Below are positions 35,531 to 45,024 of a stretch of DNA of 64,000 nt, piece by piece. A model generated the notes under the pieces. It worked only from the letters and a program-made list of their open reading frames with translations, was not told the origin of the DNA and did no database searches. The DNA comes from Methylorubrum thiocyanatum. Its GTDB lineage: Bacteria > Pseudomonadota > Alphaproteobacteria > Rhizobiales > Beijerinckiaceae. The DNA lies in NCBI GenBank assembly GCA_014138645.1, contig JACJIB010000008.1, positions 1 through 64,000 of the forward strand. Direction: 5' to 3'. The position numbers were made by a program, and so were the translations under genes. Each line of letters starts with the position of its first letter. Positions within the stretch are counted from its first letter, which is position 1.

Positions 35531-38500
35531 ATGCGCATCCTCGCGATCCGCGGCGAGAACCTCGCGAGCCTCGCCGCGCCCTTCGCGGTCGATCTCGCGG
35601 CCGAGCCGCTCGGCGCCACCGGCCTGTTCGCCATCACCGGCGAGACCGGCGCGGGCAAGTCCACCATCCTCGACGCGCTCTGCCTCGCCCTCTACGGCCG
35701 CTATCCCCGCGTCGCGGTCAGCCGCCGCGAGGACGTGCCCGATCCCGGCGGCGAGGCGCTCAGCGCCAGCGACGGGCGGGCGATCCTGCGCCGGGGCGCG
35801 GGTGCGGGCTACGCCGAGGTCGACTTCATCGGCCAGGACGGCATCGCCTACCGCGTCGGCTGGGAAGCCTTCCGCGCCCGCAACCGGGCGACCGGCAAGC
35901 TCCAGGCTGAGCGGCGTCGCCTGCACCGGCTCGACGACGGCAGCGCCGTCGCCGCGGGCAAGACGCAGGTGCTCGCCGCCGTCGAGCGTCTGACCGACCT
36001 CACCTTCGACCAGTTCCGCCGCACGGTGCTGCTGGCGCAGGGCGAGTTCGACACCTTCCTGCTCGCGGCGGAAGGGGAGCGGGCCGAGCTTCTGGAGAAG
36101 ATCACCGGCACGGCGATCTATTCCGAGATCTCGAAGCGGGTGCATCTCGGCTATGAGGAGCACCGCCGCGCGGTCGCGGCGCTGGAGGTCCGTCGCGGCG
36201 AGATCGGCCTGCTCGACGCGGAGGGGCTGGCAAGCCGCAGCGCCGAGCGCGCTGCGCTGCTGGCGCAAGTCGCGAGCTGGAGCGGCGAGCAGGAGGCGGT
36301 CGGCCGGACTCTCGAGGCGGCGCGCCGGATCGACGCTGCCCGCGTGGCGCTGGCTCTGGCCGAGCGGAACGCCACCTCGGCGCAGGAGAGCTTGGAGGCG
36401 GCCGGGCCGGACCGAGCCCGCCTCGCCGAACTCGACGGAATCGAGCCCCTGCGCGGCCGGGCCGAGGCGTTGCGCGAGACCGCCCGTGAGCATTCGGAGG
36501 CACGGGCGCGCGTCGAGGCCGCCGGCGCCCAGGTCGCGGCCGCCCGTGCCGCCGCCGAGGCGGCCGAGGCGCAGCGCGCGCAGGCGAGCGCGGCGGACGA
36601 GGCGGCGGAATCGGTCTTCAAGAGCTTCGGGCCGGTGTGGGACCGCGCGGCCGAACTCGACGCCACCATCGCCATCGCCGAGCAGGAAGCGGCCGCCGCC
36701 GCCCAGGCCTCCGCCCAATCGGTGCAGGCCGCGGAGACGGCGGCGGCCGCGCTCGCCGCCCTCGATCACCGCCTCGCGCAGGCGCACGAGGCGCGCGAGG
36801 CCGCGTCCCGCCGCCTCGAAGCCGATAACGGCCATGCCTTCCTCGCCGAGCGAGGCGAAGAAGTCGCCCGGCGGATCCGCGAGCGGGCGCGGCTGAGCGA
36901 GCAGGCGGAGGCGGCCCGGAGGGAGGCAGCGGCGCGGCGGGGCGAGATCGCCGGTTGTGACGGCGAAGCGGAGGCCGGCGCCGCACGCCTTGCCGATCTG
37001 CGCGCCCGCCGCGAAGCGTTGGCCGCCGCCCGTGCGGAGCGCGAGGCGGCGCTCATTGCCCTCGCGGAGCCGCAGGCACAGGCCCGCGCCGCCGCCCTGG
37101 AAACCCTGCTCGATGCCCTGCGCGAGGCCTACGCCCTGGCCGGCCGCCATGGTACGGCGGTCGCCGACCGCGCCGCCGCAGCGGAGGCCGGAGCGGAGGC
37201 GGCGGCCGCGTCGGCGCAGGCGGCCTCGCGCTATGCTGCGGCGGAAGAGGCGCTGAACGAGGCCGGAGTCCGGCGTGCCGAGATTGCACCGCTCGCGGAT
37301 CTCGCCGAGGAGAGCGTCTCGCGCGAGGCGGCGCGGCTGCGCAGCCTGCTCGTGCCCGGCGGATCCTGCCCGGTCTGCGGCAGCCTCGAGCATCCGCATG
37401 CCCACGAGGCCGACGACGCCCTCGGCCGGCTCGCCGAGGTGATGCGCGCCCGTCGCACCGAACTCGATGCGCGGATCGCGGAGCATCAGGAGGCGCGCGA
37501 CCGCGCCCGCGGCGACCACGCGGCGGCGCAAGGCCGTCACGAGGACGCGCAGGAACGCGCCGCCGCCGCAGCCGAAGCGGCGGCCACCGCCGCGGCGCGC
37601 TATCGCGCTGGCCTGCCCGGTCTCAGCGCCGCCCTGGACGCCTCCGGGCTCGCCGCCGTCCTGCCGCAGGAGCCCGAGGCCCCGGCACTGGCCGCCGCCG
37701 GGACCGCCGCACGGGCCGAACGCGACGCCACCCTGGCGCGGATCGCCGAGGCGAGGACGCTGCGCGGCGCGATCGATGGTCTGATCCGCGAGCGCGACCA
37801 GGCGGAGGCGCTGGCCGAGACGCAGACGCGCGCGCTCGACGTCCTCACCCGCCGCCGCACCGAGGCCGGCCTCGCAGCCGAGCGTGCCGAAAGCCTTCAG
37901 GCCGCCCTGATCCAGCGCATTGCGGACCTGTCGGGTGAGATCGCACCGGCCCTGAGCGCGGCGGATCTGAGCCTTGCCGAACTCGACCGGGCAGCGGAGG
38001 CCTGCGCCGCCCGGATCGTCGCGCTCGGACAGGCCTATGCGGCGTTACGGGCGCAGCAGGCCGATTTGGAGGCGCAGATCGCGGCCCTGGTGCCGGAACG
38101 GGCCGTGGCGGCCGCTTCGAGCGAGTCCGAGGCGCGGGCCGCGGCGAAGGCGCATGCCGAGCTAGAAGCGCGTCAGGCCAAGCTTGCCCAGGCACGCGAG
38201 GAGCGCGCCGGTCTCCTCGGCGGCGAGGCGACCGGCCTCCATCGCACCCGGCACAACAATGAGCGCCGCGCCGCCCGCGATGCCCTCCAGGCAGCGCAGG
38301 CCGCCTGCGCCGAGGCCGCCCGCGCGCTGACGGGCGCGGTCGCCGATGAGGCCGGCGTCAAGGCTGCCGCGGAGCGCGCCGCCGCCCGCCACGCCGCCGC
38401 CGAGGCCGCCTTCGCCGAGGCGTGTGGCGCGCGCGGGCGCGACGCGGTGTCCGCCCTGCTCGCCGTGCCGACCGAGATCCGCGAGGCGCTGCGCAGCGGT

Positions 38501-39277
38501 CTCGACCGGCTCACCCGCGAAGAGGCCGAGGCCCGCACGGCGCTGGCCACCCGCCGTGCCGATGTGGCGGCCCTTGATGCCGAGGCCGGGATCGACGTCG
38601 CGGCGGCGCAGGCCGAGGCGGCCCGGCTCACGGATGCGGTGGCACAGGCGCAGCAACGCCTCGGCGCCCTCGACGCGGAGTTGCGCCGGGACGAGGCCGC
38701 CCGCGCCCGAGCCGCCGACCTCGCCACCGAGATCGAGGCGGCGCAGGCCGAACTCGCGACCTGGCACCGGGTCGAGGAAGCCGTCGGTTCGGCGGGCGGG
38801 GACCGCTTCCGCCGCTTCGCTCAGGGCGTGACCCTCGATCACCTCGTTCATCTCGCCAACGACCAGCTCCGGGCGCTCAGCCCTCGCTACCGCCTCGCCC
38901 GCAGCGCGGGGGCCGACCTCGCCCTGCACGTCGTCGACGGCGACATGGGCGACGAGCGCCGCGCCACCCGCAGCCTCTCCGGCGGCGAGCGCTTCCTGGT
39001 CTCGCTGGCGCTGGCGCTCGCCTTGTCCGGCCTGGAGGGACGGCAATCCTTCGTCGACACCCTGTTCATCGACGAGGGCTTCGGCTCCCTCGACGCGGAC
39101 ACCCTCGACCTCGCGGTGGATGCCCTGGAGACGCTTCAGGGCCGCGGCCGCAAGGTCGGGGTCATCACCCATGTCGCCGGGATGATGGAGCGCATCGCCG
39201 TCCAGATCCGGGTGGAGAAGCGCGGCAGCGGCCGCAGCGTGGTCCGGGTGGTGGATCGCGGCGCTGCCGTCGATTGA
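35531..39277 (+). CDS. sbcC: Exonuclease SbcCD, ATPase subunit (Rad50-like)
   Basis: The 1248-aa SMC-type ATPase bridges DNA and powers SbcD. Head domain: ITGETGAGKSTILDALCLAL at about 36-55 (Walker A). Long Ala/Glu/Arg-rich coiled coils run outward to a zinc hook at C613-PV-C616 and back. The C-terminal head has LSGGERFLVSLALALALSG (signature) and VDTLFIDEGFGSLD (Walker B and D-loop). At 1248 aa it is longer than E. coli SbcC (1048), mainly because the coiled coils are extended. The large open antisense frames here are composition artefacts. Confidence 0.96.
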   Translation: MRILAIRGENLASLAAPFAVDLAAEPLGATGLFAITGETGAGKSTILDALCLALYGRYPRVAVSRREDVPDPGGEALSASDGRAILRRGAGAGYAEVDFIGQDGIAYRVGWEAFRARNRATGKLQAERRRLHRLDDGSAVAAGKTQVLAAVERLTDLTFDQFRRTVLLAQGEFDTFLLAAEGERAELLEKITGTAIYSEISKRVHLGYEEHRRAVAALEVRRGEIGLLDAEGLASRSAERAALLAQVASWSGEQEAVGRTLEAARRIDAARVALALAERNATSAQESLEAAGPDRARLAELDGIEPLRGRAEALRETAREHSEARARVEAAGAQVAAARAAAEAAEAQRAQASAADEAAESVFKSFGPVWDRAAELDATIAIAEQEAAAAAQASAQSVQAAETAAAALAALDHRLAQAHEAREAASRRLEADNGHAFLAERGEEVARRIRERARLSEQAEAARREAAARRGEIAGCDGEAEAGAARLADLRARREALAAARAEREAALIALAEPQAQARAAALETLLDALREAYALAGRHGTAVADRAAAAEAGAEAAAASAQAASRYAAAEEALNEAGVRRAEIAPLADLAEESVSREAARLRSLLVPGGSCPVCGSLEHPHAHEADDALGRLAEVMRARRTELDARIAEHQEARDRARGDHAAAQGRHEDAQERAAAAAEAAATAAARYRAGLPGLSAALDASGLAAVLPQEPEAPALAAAGTAARAERDATLARIAEARTLRGAIDGLIRERDQAEALAETQTRALDVLTRRRTEAGLAAERAESLQAALIQRIADLSGEIAPALSAADLSLAELDRAAEACAARIVALGQAYAALRAQQADLEAQIAALVPERAVAAASSESEARAAAKAHAELEARQAKLAQAREERAGLLGGEATGLHRTRHNNERRAARDALQAAQAACAEAARALTGAVADEAGVKAAAERAAARHAAAEAAFAEACGARGRDAVSALLAVPTEIREALRSGLDRLTREEAEARTALATRRADVAALDAEAGIDVAAAQAEAARLTDAVAQAQQRLGALDAELRRDEAARARAADLATEIEAAQAELATWHRVEEAVGSAGGDRFRRFAQGVTLDHLVHLANDQLRALSPRYRLARSAGADLALHVVDGDMGDERRATRSLSGGERFLVSLALALALSGLEGRQSFVDTLFIDEGFGSLDADTLDLAVDALETLQGRGRKVGVITHVAGMMERIAVQIRVEKRGSGRSVVRVVDRGAAVD

Positions 39278-39539
39278 GGCAGGGCAGCCTCTGCATGGTT
39301 CCTGGGCAAGACTGCTCTCGGCAGCGGCAAGGAACAGTCGCAAGAGGCCGTCCCGGCCGTATTCCGCCCATCAAATGAGTTGGCACGCCGTCTGCATTGA
39401 AATCCGCGCTGGCCCTCGGCCAGCGGGCGGGGCAACGGCGCCTCGCGCTCGGACGGCGCGTGTCCGGACACACTCTTCCGCATGAATGGCCCCGCCCGGC
39501 TCGCCGAGCGGTGCGTCTTCGAGCCCAACGAGCACGCCG

Positions 39540-40799
39540 ATGGCTTCCTTCAAGACCGTGATGAAGTCGGGCCACCCCCCGACCCTGTTCGCCGCTTTCC
39601 TCTATTTCGATTTCTGCTTCGCGATCTGGGTGCTGAACGGTGCCATGGGCCCGTTCATCACCGAGACCTACAAGCTGACCCCGGCCGAGACCGGCTTCAT
39701 GATTTCGCTGCCGATCCTGGCGGGCGCGATCATGCGCTTTCCGCTCGGCGTGCTGGCCCAGTATATCGGCCGCAAGAACGCGGCGCTGACGGAGATGAGC
39801 GTCATCGTGCTGGCAATGGCCTACGGCTTCTTCTTCGTCTCCTCTTACAACGACGTGCTCGCCATGGGCGTGCTGCTCGGCATCGCCGGCGCCTCGTTCG
39901 GCGTGGCTTTGTCGCTCGGCTCGGGCTGGTTCCCGCCGGAGCACAAGGGGCTCGCCATGGGCATCGCGGGCGCCGGCAATTCCGGCACCGTGCTCGCCGT
40001 GCTGTTCGCTCCGCCGCTCGCCCAGGCCTATGGCTGGCAGGCGGTCTACGGCTTCGCCGGCCTCGTGATGATCGTTCCGATCCTCGTGATGATCGTCCTC
40101 GCCAAGGAGCCGCCGGATTCTCACAACCAGACCTTCAGGGAGCACGTTTCCTGCCTGTTCACCAAGGACGGCTGGGCCTTCTCGCTGATCTACATCATCA
40201 CCTTCGGCGGTTTCATCGGCCTCTCGAACTTCCTGCCGACCTTCTTCTACGAGCAGTTCGCGGTGACGAAGGTCGAGGCCGGGCGCCTCACCATGCTGGC
40301 CGCCCTGATGGGCTCCGGCATCCGTATCCTCGGCGGCTACTTCGCCGACCGGATGGGCGGCATCCTCGTCCTCTCCCTCGTGCTGCTGGCCGCGATCGGC
40401 TCGTTCCTGGCGCTCACCGCGACGCCCTCGCTCGCCGTGACGACGCTGCTGTTCATGCTCTGCTTCGCCGCCCTCGGGGCGGGCAACGGCGCGCTGTTCC
40501 AGCTCGTGCCGCTGCGCTGGCCGACCAATACGGCGGTGGCCGGCTCGATGATCGGCGAAGTCGGCGCGCTCGGCGGCGCCATCCTGCCCAACGTCATGGG
40601 CTTCTCGAAGCAGCATACCGGCGGCTTCGCCTCGGGCTTCGTCGTCTACGCCCTGTTCACCGGCGCGGTGCTCGCCTGCCTGTTCCTGTGGCAGCGCAAG
40701 TGGGTCGGCGCCTGGGTCGGCCCGCGCGGCAAGGTGCTCGACCAGCCGGCGGAGACGAACGCACAGGGCGCAGGCCGGATGGAGCCTGCGCGGGCTTGA
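39540..40799 (+). CDS. Nitrate/nitrite-type MFS transporter (NarK family)
   Basis: The 419-aa protein has about 12 membrane helices of the major facilitator superfamily. The nitrate-signature helix is seen as GIAGAGNSGTVLAVLFAPPL, and a second glycine-rich helix as GEVGALGGAILPNVMGFS, both typical of the NNP (NarK/NasA) group. It should import nitrate or export nitrite through the inner membrane. No assimilatory reductase genes are nearby in this window, so the function rests on the family signature. ATG 39540 (ASFKTVMKSG) was preferred to 39486, which adds a Ser/Pro-rich tail. Confidence 0.85.
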   Translation: MASFKTVMKSGHPPTLFAAFLYFDFCFAIWVLNGAMGPFITETYKLTPAETGFMISLPILAGAIMRFPLGVLAQYIGRKNAALTEMSVIVLAMAYGFFFVSSYNDVLAMGVLLGIAGASFGVALSLGSGWFPPEHKGLAMGIAGAGNSGTVLAVLFAPPLAQAYGWQAVYGFAGLVMIVPILVMIVLAKEPPDSHNQTFREHVSCLFTKDGWAFSLIYIITFGGFIGLSNFLPTFFYEQFAVTKVEAGRLTMLAALMGSGIRILGGYFADRMGGILVLSLVLLAAIGSFLALTATPSLAVTTLLFMLCFAALGAGNGALFQLVPLRWPTNTAVAGSMIGEVGALGGAILPNVMGFSKQHTGGFASGFVVYALFTGAVLACLFLWQRKWVGAWVGPRGKVLDQPAETNAQGAGRMEPARA

Positions 40800-40860
40800 G
40801 GCAGCCTGAGGCCCCGTCCCGAAAGGCGACGGGCAGCGTTCGGGCAGGATCGACGAGGGC

Positions 40861-40878
40861 GCGGATCGACTGATCCGC
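40861..40878. other. Small perfect hairpin between narK-type gene and comF
   Basis: GCGGATC, GACT, GATCCGC. It lies between the two converging genes and could be part of a shared terminator, but there is no T tract. Confidence 0.4.
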
Positions 40879-40944
40879 CGGACGGGGGCCTCTGCGGTCC
40901 CCGCTCTCGTTTCAGGCGGCAGGCGCAGCCGGGATGTCCGGGCG

Positions 40945-41712
40945 TCAGAGCCCGTCCCGTGCCACCGTGGCGAAGGTCAGCAGATCGACCCCCGCCGCAC
41001 CGGCGCGCAGCAGCACACGGGCGGCGGCATTGCCGGTGGCACCCGTCGTACTGACGTCGTCGACGAGGAGAAGGCGCCGTCCGGCGATTCGTGACCGTGC
41101 CCTGTCGGCGACGCGGAAGGCGCCCTGAAGGTTGGCGGCCCGTTGCGCGCGCGTCAGACCAACCTGGGGGCGCGTCGCTTTCACGCGGACGAGGGCGTGC
41201 AGTTCGCACGGCTTCCCGGCGATCCCGCCGATCGCGCGGGCGAGCAAAGCCGACTGGTTGAAGCGCCGCCGCCAGAGCCGCAGGCCGTGCAGCGGCACGG
41301 GGAGGATCAATTCGGCCTCGTCCAGCACCTCGCGTCCGGCCGAGGCCATCATGCGGCCCATGGTTCGGGCGAGGTCGAGGCGATCGCCATATTTGAGGCG
41401 ATGCACGAGGTCGCGGGCCGTGCCGTCGTAGATCGCAACGGCCCGGGCGCGTCCAAAGACGGGCGGTTCGGCGATGGCTCCGGGCGAGAGCAGACTTCCG
41501 ATGCCCAGATCGAGGGCGAAAGGCGTGCCGAGCCGCTCGCAATAGGGCCGCTCGATCAGGCGCAGGCCGCGCCAGCAGGTGGAACAGAGAGCGTGGGGCT
41601 GTCCGGTGGCGCCGCCGCAGGCGACGCAGGTCGGCGGATAGACGAGGCCGATGGCCGCCGATGCGAGACGCCGCACGCCGTCCCGCACAGCCGGGAGACC
41701 GGGCGCCGGCAT
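40945..41712 (-). CDS. ComF-family phosphoribosyltransferase-like protein
   Basis: The 255-aa protein has an N-terminal double zinc ribbon (PPTCVACGG and LCSTCWRGL, CxxC pairs) and a C-terminal PRTase fold with the PRPP loop RLLLVDDVSTTGAT near 216. The role in competence is known for B. subtilis ComF; in alphaproteobacteria function is not settled. ATG 41712 is the only good start. The methyltransferase gene stands divergently nearby, an arrangement frequent in the class. Confidence 0.88.
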   Translation of the reverse strand: MPAPGLPAVRDGVRRLASAAIGLVYPPTCVACGGATGQPHALCSTCWRGLRLIERPYCERLGTPFALDLGIGSLLSPGAIAEPPVFGRARAVAIYDGTARDLVHRLKYGDRLDLARTMGRMMASAGREVLDEAELILPVPLHGLRLWRRRFNQSALLARAIGGIAGKPCELHALVRVKATRPQVGLTRAQRAANLQGAFRVADRARSRIAGRRLLLVDDVSTTGATGNAAARVLLRAGAAGVDLLTFATVARDGL

Positions 41713-41740
41713 CGAGCGCCGATGATTTCAGCCCGGCCCG

Positions 41741-41968
41741 TTAATGGGCGCCGCTGTCCTGGCCGCCCTGTTGCGCCGCCTTGTCCTTCTTGTTCGCCTG
41801 ATGCCGGCCGATGGCGCAACCGGCCGCGGCTCCCAAGACGCCGTGCCCGGCCATGTGCCCGGCAAGGCCGCCCACCGCAGCGCCCTTCAGGCAACCCTTG
41901 GCCTCCGCGGTGCTGGCCAACGCGACGGCGACAAGGATCAGAGCGGCGCGGATCAGAATCCGTGTCAT
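41741..41968 (-). CDS. Small glycine-zipper-like exported protein
   Basis: The 75-aa product has a signal peptide (ILIRAALILVAVALASTAEA, cleavage after AEA) and a Gly-rich stretch KGAAVGGLAGHMAGHGVLGAAAGCAIG with small residues every fourth position, the glycine-zipper pattern of small envelope proteins. The hydrophilic tail is Lys/Gln-rich. ATG 41968 sits behind a purine-rich GGGAGGTTGAAG. Role unknown; some family members help the outer membrane. Confidence 0.7.
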   Translation of the reverse strand: MTRILIRAALILVAVALASTAEAKGCLKGAAVGGLAGHMAGHGVLGAAAGCAIGRHQANKKDKAAQQGGQDSGAH

Positions 41969-42183
41969 CTTCAACCTCCCTGGTCGAGGAGCGAACGGAG
42001 AGCCCCGGATTCCGTTCCAGGACAAACCGTCGCCGAATGATCGTGCAGTCGGCGATATCGCGACATCCAAGACTCGTGCCGTGGAACGCTGCGAGGTCGC
42101 GCCGATCGGATGCCTGCGGTCGCGCGGCCCGAGCCCGTTCAGACCCTGGCCGCAGCGCCTTCAAAGCCCCATCTGCCCATGCG

Positions 42184-43074
42184 ATGAACGACTCCGCCCC
42201 CCTGTTTGATCCCGCCCTCATTCGACACCGCATCGTTCGCGCGCGGGCGGCGGGCTATGCCGGTTTCCTGATTGAGCGGATCGCCGAGGATCTGGAGGAC
42301 CGCCTCGCTGCGGTGACGCGGCCGTTCCCTCTCGGACTCGATCTCGGCACACCCCTTCCCACGGTGTCGGACCGCCTGCGCAGCAGCGGCCGGGTTGGGC
42401 GGATGATCCGTCTCAGCCCGGTCTTCGAACCGAACTCGGCCGTCGGAGACCCCGAGATGCTGCCGTTCGGCGAGCGGGCCGGGTTCGACCTCGTGGTCTC
42501 GGCGCTGTCGCTCCAGCACGTCAACGATCTGCCCGGCGCTCTTGTCCAGGTCCGCCGGGCGCTGAAGCCCGACGGCCTGTTCCTCGCCGGCCTGCTCGGC
42601 GGGGCGACCCTGACCGAACTGCGTCAAGCCTTCCTCCAGGCCGAGAGTGAGACGGAAGGGGGCGCGAGCCCCCGCGTCGCGCCCTTCGCCGAACTGCGTG
42701 ACCTTGGCGGGTTGCTGCAGCGGGCGGGGTTCGCCCTGCCGGTGGCGGATGCGGACACGATCACCGTCCGCTACGGCGACCCGTTTTCGCTGATGCGCGA
42801 TCTGCGCGCCATGGGGCTGACCAACGCGCTCCACGACCGCCGACGCGCGCCGCTGCGGCGGGCGACGCTGATGCGCGCGGCCGAGATCTACGCCGAGCGC
42901 TTCTCCGATCCCGACGGGCGGCTGCGGGCGACCTTCGAGATCCTGTGGCTGTCCGGCTGGGCCCCCCATGAGAGCCAGCAGAAGCCGCTGCGGCCCGGCA
43001 GCGCGAAGGCGCGGCTCGCGGACGCGCTCGGCGCCGCCGAGCATCGGTTACCGATCAACGGAGAGCCGTCATGA
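42184..43074 (+). CDS. Methyltransferase-fold protein (NDUFAF5/BioC-like) with degenerate SAM loop
   Basis: The 296-aa product follows the order of the alphaproteobacterial homologues of NDUFAF5, including FDPALIRHRIVRARAAG at the N-terminus and SLQHVNDLPGALVQVRRALK. Motif I, normally a DxGxGxG loop, reads LDLGTPLPTVSDRLRS, so two glycines are missing and SAM binding may be lost or altered. The human relative is a hydroxylase of complex I, so this need not be a methyltransferase. Its stop overlaps the ATG of the DUF427 gene (ATGA), so translation is coupled. Confidence 0.82.
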   Translation: MNDSAPLFDPALIRHRIVRARAAGYAGFLIERIAEDLEDRLAAVTRPFPLGLDLGTPLPTVSDRLRSSGRVGRMIRLSPVFEPNSAVGDPEMLPFGERAGFDLVVSALSLQHVNDLPGALVQVRRALKPDGLFLAGLLGGATLTELRQAFLQAESETEGGASPRVAPFAELRDLGGLLQRAGFALPVADADTITVRYGDPFSLMRDLRAMGLTNALHDRRRAPLRRATLMRAAEIYAERFSDPDGRLRATFEILWLSGWAPHESQQKPLRPGSAKARLADALGAAEHRLPINGEPS

Positions 43075-43427
43075 AGGAGCCGGGCCCCGCCCACCCGATC
43101 ACCATCACGCCTCATCCGACACCGGTGCGGGTGCGGCTCGGCGGGCGCGTCATCGCCGAGACCGGGCGGGCGCTGGAACTGCGCGAGGGGGGTTACGGCC
43201 CCGTCCTCTACATCCCGCGCGAGGATCTCGTTGCGGGTGCGCTTGCCCCCAACCCGCAGCGGAGCTTCTGCCCTTACAAGGGCGAGGCGTCCTACTTCGA
43301 GCCGGTCGGCGGCGGTACGGCACGCGCTTCCGTCGCGTGGTCCTACGAGAACCCGTTTCCGGCGGTGGCCCGCATCCGCAGGCACGTGGCATTCTATCCC
43401 GACCGCGTCGACGCCATCGAGGCGTGA
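43071..43427 (+). CDS. DUF427 domain protein
   Basis: The 118-aa protein matches the DUF427 family: central FCPYKGEASYFEP and C-terminal VAFYPDRVDAIEA are its diagnostic stretches. Function unknown; no membrane or signal segment. It starts inside the stop of the preceding gene as ATGA, indicating co-expression with the NDUFAF5-like protein. That partnership is the main hint for its role. Confidence 0.88.
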   Translation: MKEPGPAHPITITPHPTPVRVRLGGRVIAETGRALELREGGYGPVLYIPREDLVAGALAPNPQRSFCPYKGEASYFEPVGGGTARASVAWSYENPFPAVARIRRHVAFYPDRVDAIEA

Positions 43428-43461
43428 GGTTGAGTCGTCAGGTCGAGAGGCGAGGCACGTC

Positions 43462-45000
43462 TCAGCCCTCGACCTGCGACCAGAATCCCGACTTGCGCCC
43501 GTGCGCCTTGCGCAGACGCGCCACGTAGTCCCCGTGGTCCGGCGTCAGGTCGCCCGGCTTCAGCTCCCGCGCGAGGTCGGCAAGGCGCGTCAGGTGGCGG
43601 GCGCCGTGGCCGTAGGCTGGCGAGCGGCCGCGGTCGAGGATGTCGTCGATGAGGGCGCGGTAGAGCACGCTCGCCGCAAGCGGATGGTCCGGCTCCAGCG
43701 CTTCCGCGGCGGGCGCCAGCAGCTCCCAGATGCGGCCGGACCATGCGTCGCGCCGCGCGAGCACCAGCCGCGCGGCGCGGTCGAGGTTCGGCCAGCGGAT
43801 CAGGAAATACAGGCCGCCATGCGGGTCCTTGCGGTTCGCCGCATGGTCGAAGGCGCGTTCCAGCGCCTCCTCGTCCTCGAAATCCGGCAGACGGGCAAGG
43901 TAGTCGCGCAGCGCCTGGGCATCGAGGCTCTGCTCGAAGCGCGACCAGCGCAGCGCCTGCGCCTCGTCCTTGCGGCCGAGGGCGTCGAGGATGCGGATCT
44001 CGACCGCTTCGCGAGCGCGTTCCGGCCCCTGCGGATCGATGCCGCCGGCCACGAGATCCTCGCGGGTCACGACCGCCGTGCCGCGCTTCTGCTTGCGGCG
44101 GATCCAGTCGAGCGCTTCCTCGGGGCGTCCCGCGGCCAGCAGCCGCTCGGCCACCGCCGCGAGGTCGGGCCGCTCGGGCGACATCTCCTCTTCGATGGCG
44201 ATGAAGGCGTCGGCGTCGCCGCGGGCGTCGGCGATGACTTGGCGCAGACGGTTGAGGCTGAGGCGGTGATAGCGCCGCTCCCAGTCCTGCCCAGCCCCCG
44301 CGAAGGCGGCCGCGCCCGTCGTCTTGCGTGTGGGAGCGGGAAGCGCGGCGAGCGCCTCGACCAGACGCGCATCGAGCGGTTCGAGCGCCGCCTTCGGCAG
44401 CTTCGGCAGGAGATCGACCAGCAGGGCGCCGACGAGGCCGAAGCCGTCGCGGTCGAGCCCTTCGACGGCACGGGCCGCGAAGCCGAGCGCGGCGTCGGCC
44501 GAGAGGCTCGCTGCCAACCCGCCGGCGGCCTCCGCGGCCGCCTCGTAGACGGCGTGCACCTGCCCGCTGGAATCGTCCACCCGCTCCAGGGTGGCGTCGG
44601 CGCCCTGGAGGAAGCGCAGCAGCCGGTCGAGGGCCATCCCGGCATCGAGCGGCTTCAGATCGGAGAGGATGGTGGCGAGCGTGGCGTCGAGGTCGGCGGC
44701 AAAGGCCCTACGCTTCTGCCAGTCGATGTAGCCGCGTGCCTTCTCGAGCGCAGAGAGGCGGCGATCGATCATGGCCGCCACCTTGTCCGGGCCCTGGAGC
44801 GCGGCGAGCGCGGCCGTCACCCGCTTCTTGAAGGCGGCGCTCTGTCCGACCTCTTCGAGGATGAGGGCGATGAGCCGCTCCTGGCTCAGCGCCGCGAGGC
44901 TGTCCGCCGTCGGCGTGGTGCTGCGGGAGGCGCGCGGCTTTGCGGCGCCCGTCGTCTTCGCTGCCGCGCTCTCTCCTGCCGCCTTCACCCGTCGCGCCAT
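43462..45000 (-). CDS. DUF6880-type helical repeat protein
   Basis: The 512-aa product is mainly alpha-helical with TPR/HEAT-like spacing. The N-terminal 35 residues are basic and low-complexity (KAAGESAAAKTTGAAKPRAS). The body has helices such as ERLIALILEEVGQSAAFKKR, and ends in KPGDLTPDHGDYVARLRKAH, wording that matches the DUF6880 family. Function unknown; no signal or transmembrane segments. It is the last gene of the argJ operon, 24 bases after mutT. Confidence 0.8.
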   Translation of the reverse strand: MARRVKAAGESAAAKTTGAAKPRASRSTTPTADSLAALSQERLIALILEEVGQSAAFKKRVTAALAALQGPDKVAAMIDRRLSALEKARGYIDWQKRRAFAADLDATLATILSDLKPLDAGMALDRLLRFLQGADATLERVDDSSGQVHAVYEAAAEAAGGLAASLSADAALGFAARAVEGLDRDGFGLVGALLVDLLPKLPKAALEPLDARLVEALAALPAPTRKTTGAAAFAGAGQDWERRYHRLSLNRLRQVIADARGDADAFIAIEEEMSPERPDLAAVAERLLAAGRPEEALDWIRRKQKRGTAVVTREDLVAGGIDPQGPERAREAVEIRILDALGRKDEAQALRWSRFEQSLDAQALRDYLARLPDFEDEEALERAFDHAANRKDPHGGLYFLIRWPNLDRAARLVLARRDAWSGRIWELLAPAAEALEPDHPLAASVLYRALIDDILDRGRSPAYGHGARHLTRLADLARELKPGDLTPDHGDYVARLRKAHGRKSGFWSQVEG

Positions 45001-45024
45001 GCTCGCCCCCGTGCCCGGGTCCGG

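Noticed and set aside
35246..37540. 764-aa open frame antisense to sbcD/sbcC
   Set aside because: Composition is Arg/Gly/Leu-rich noise; the sense strand encodes a complete SbcC with all motifs. Long antisense frames are expected at this GC content.
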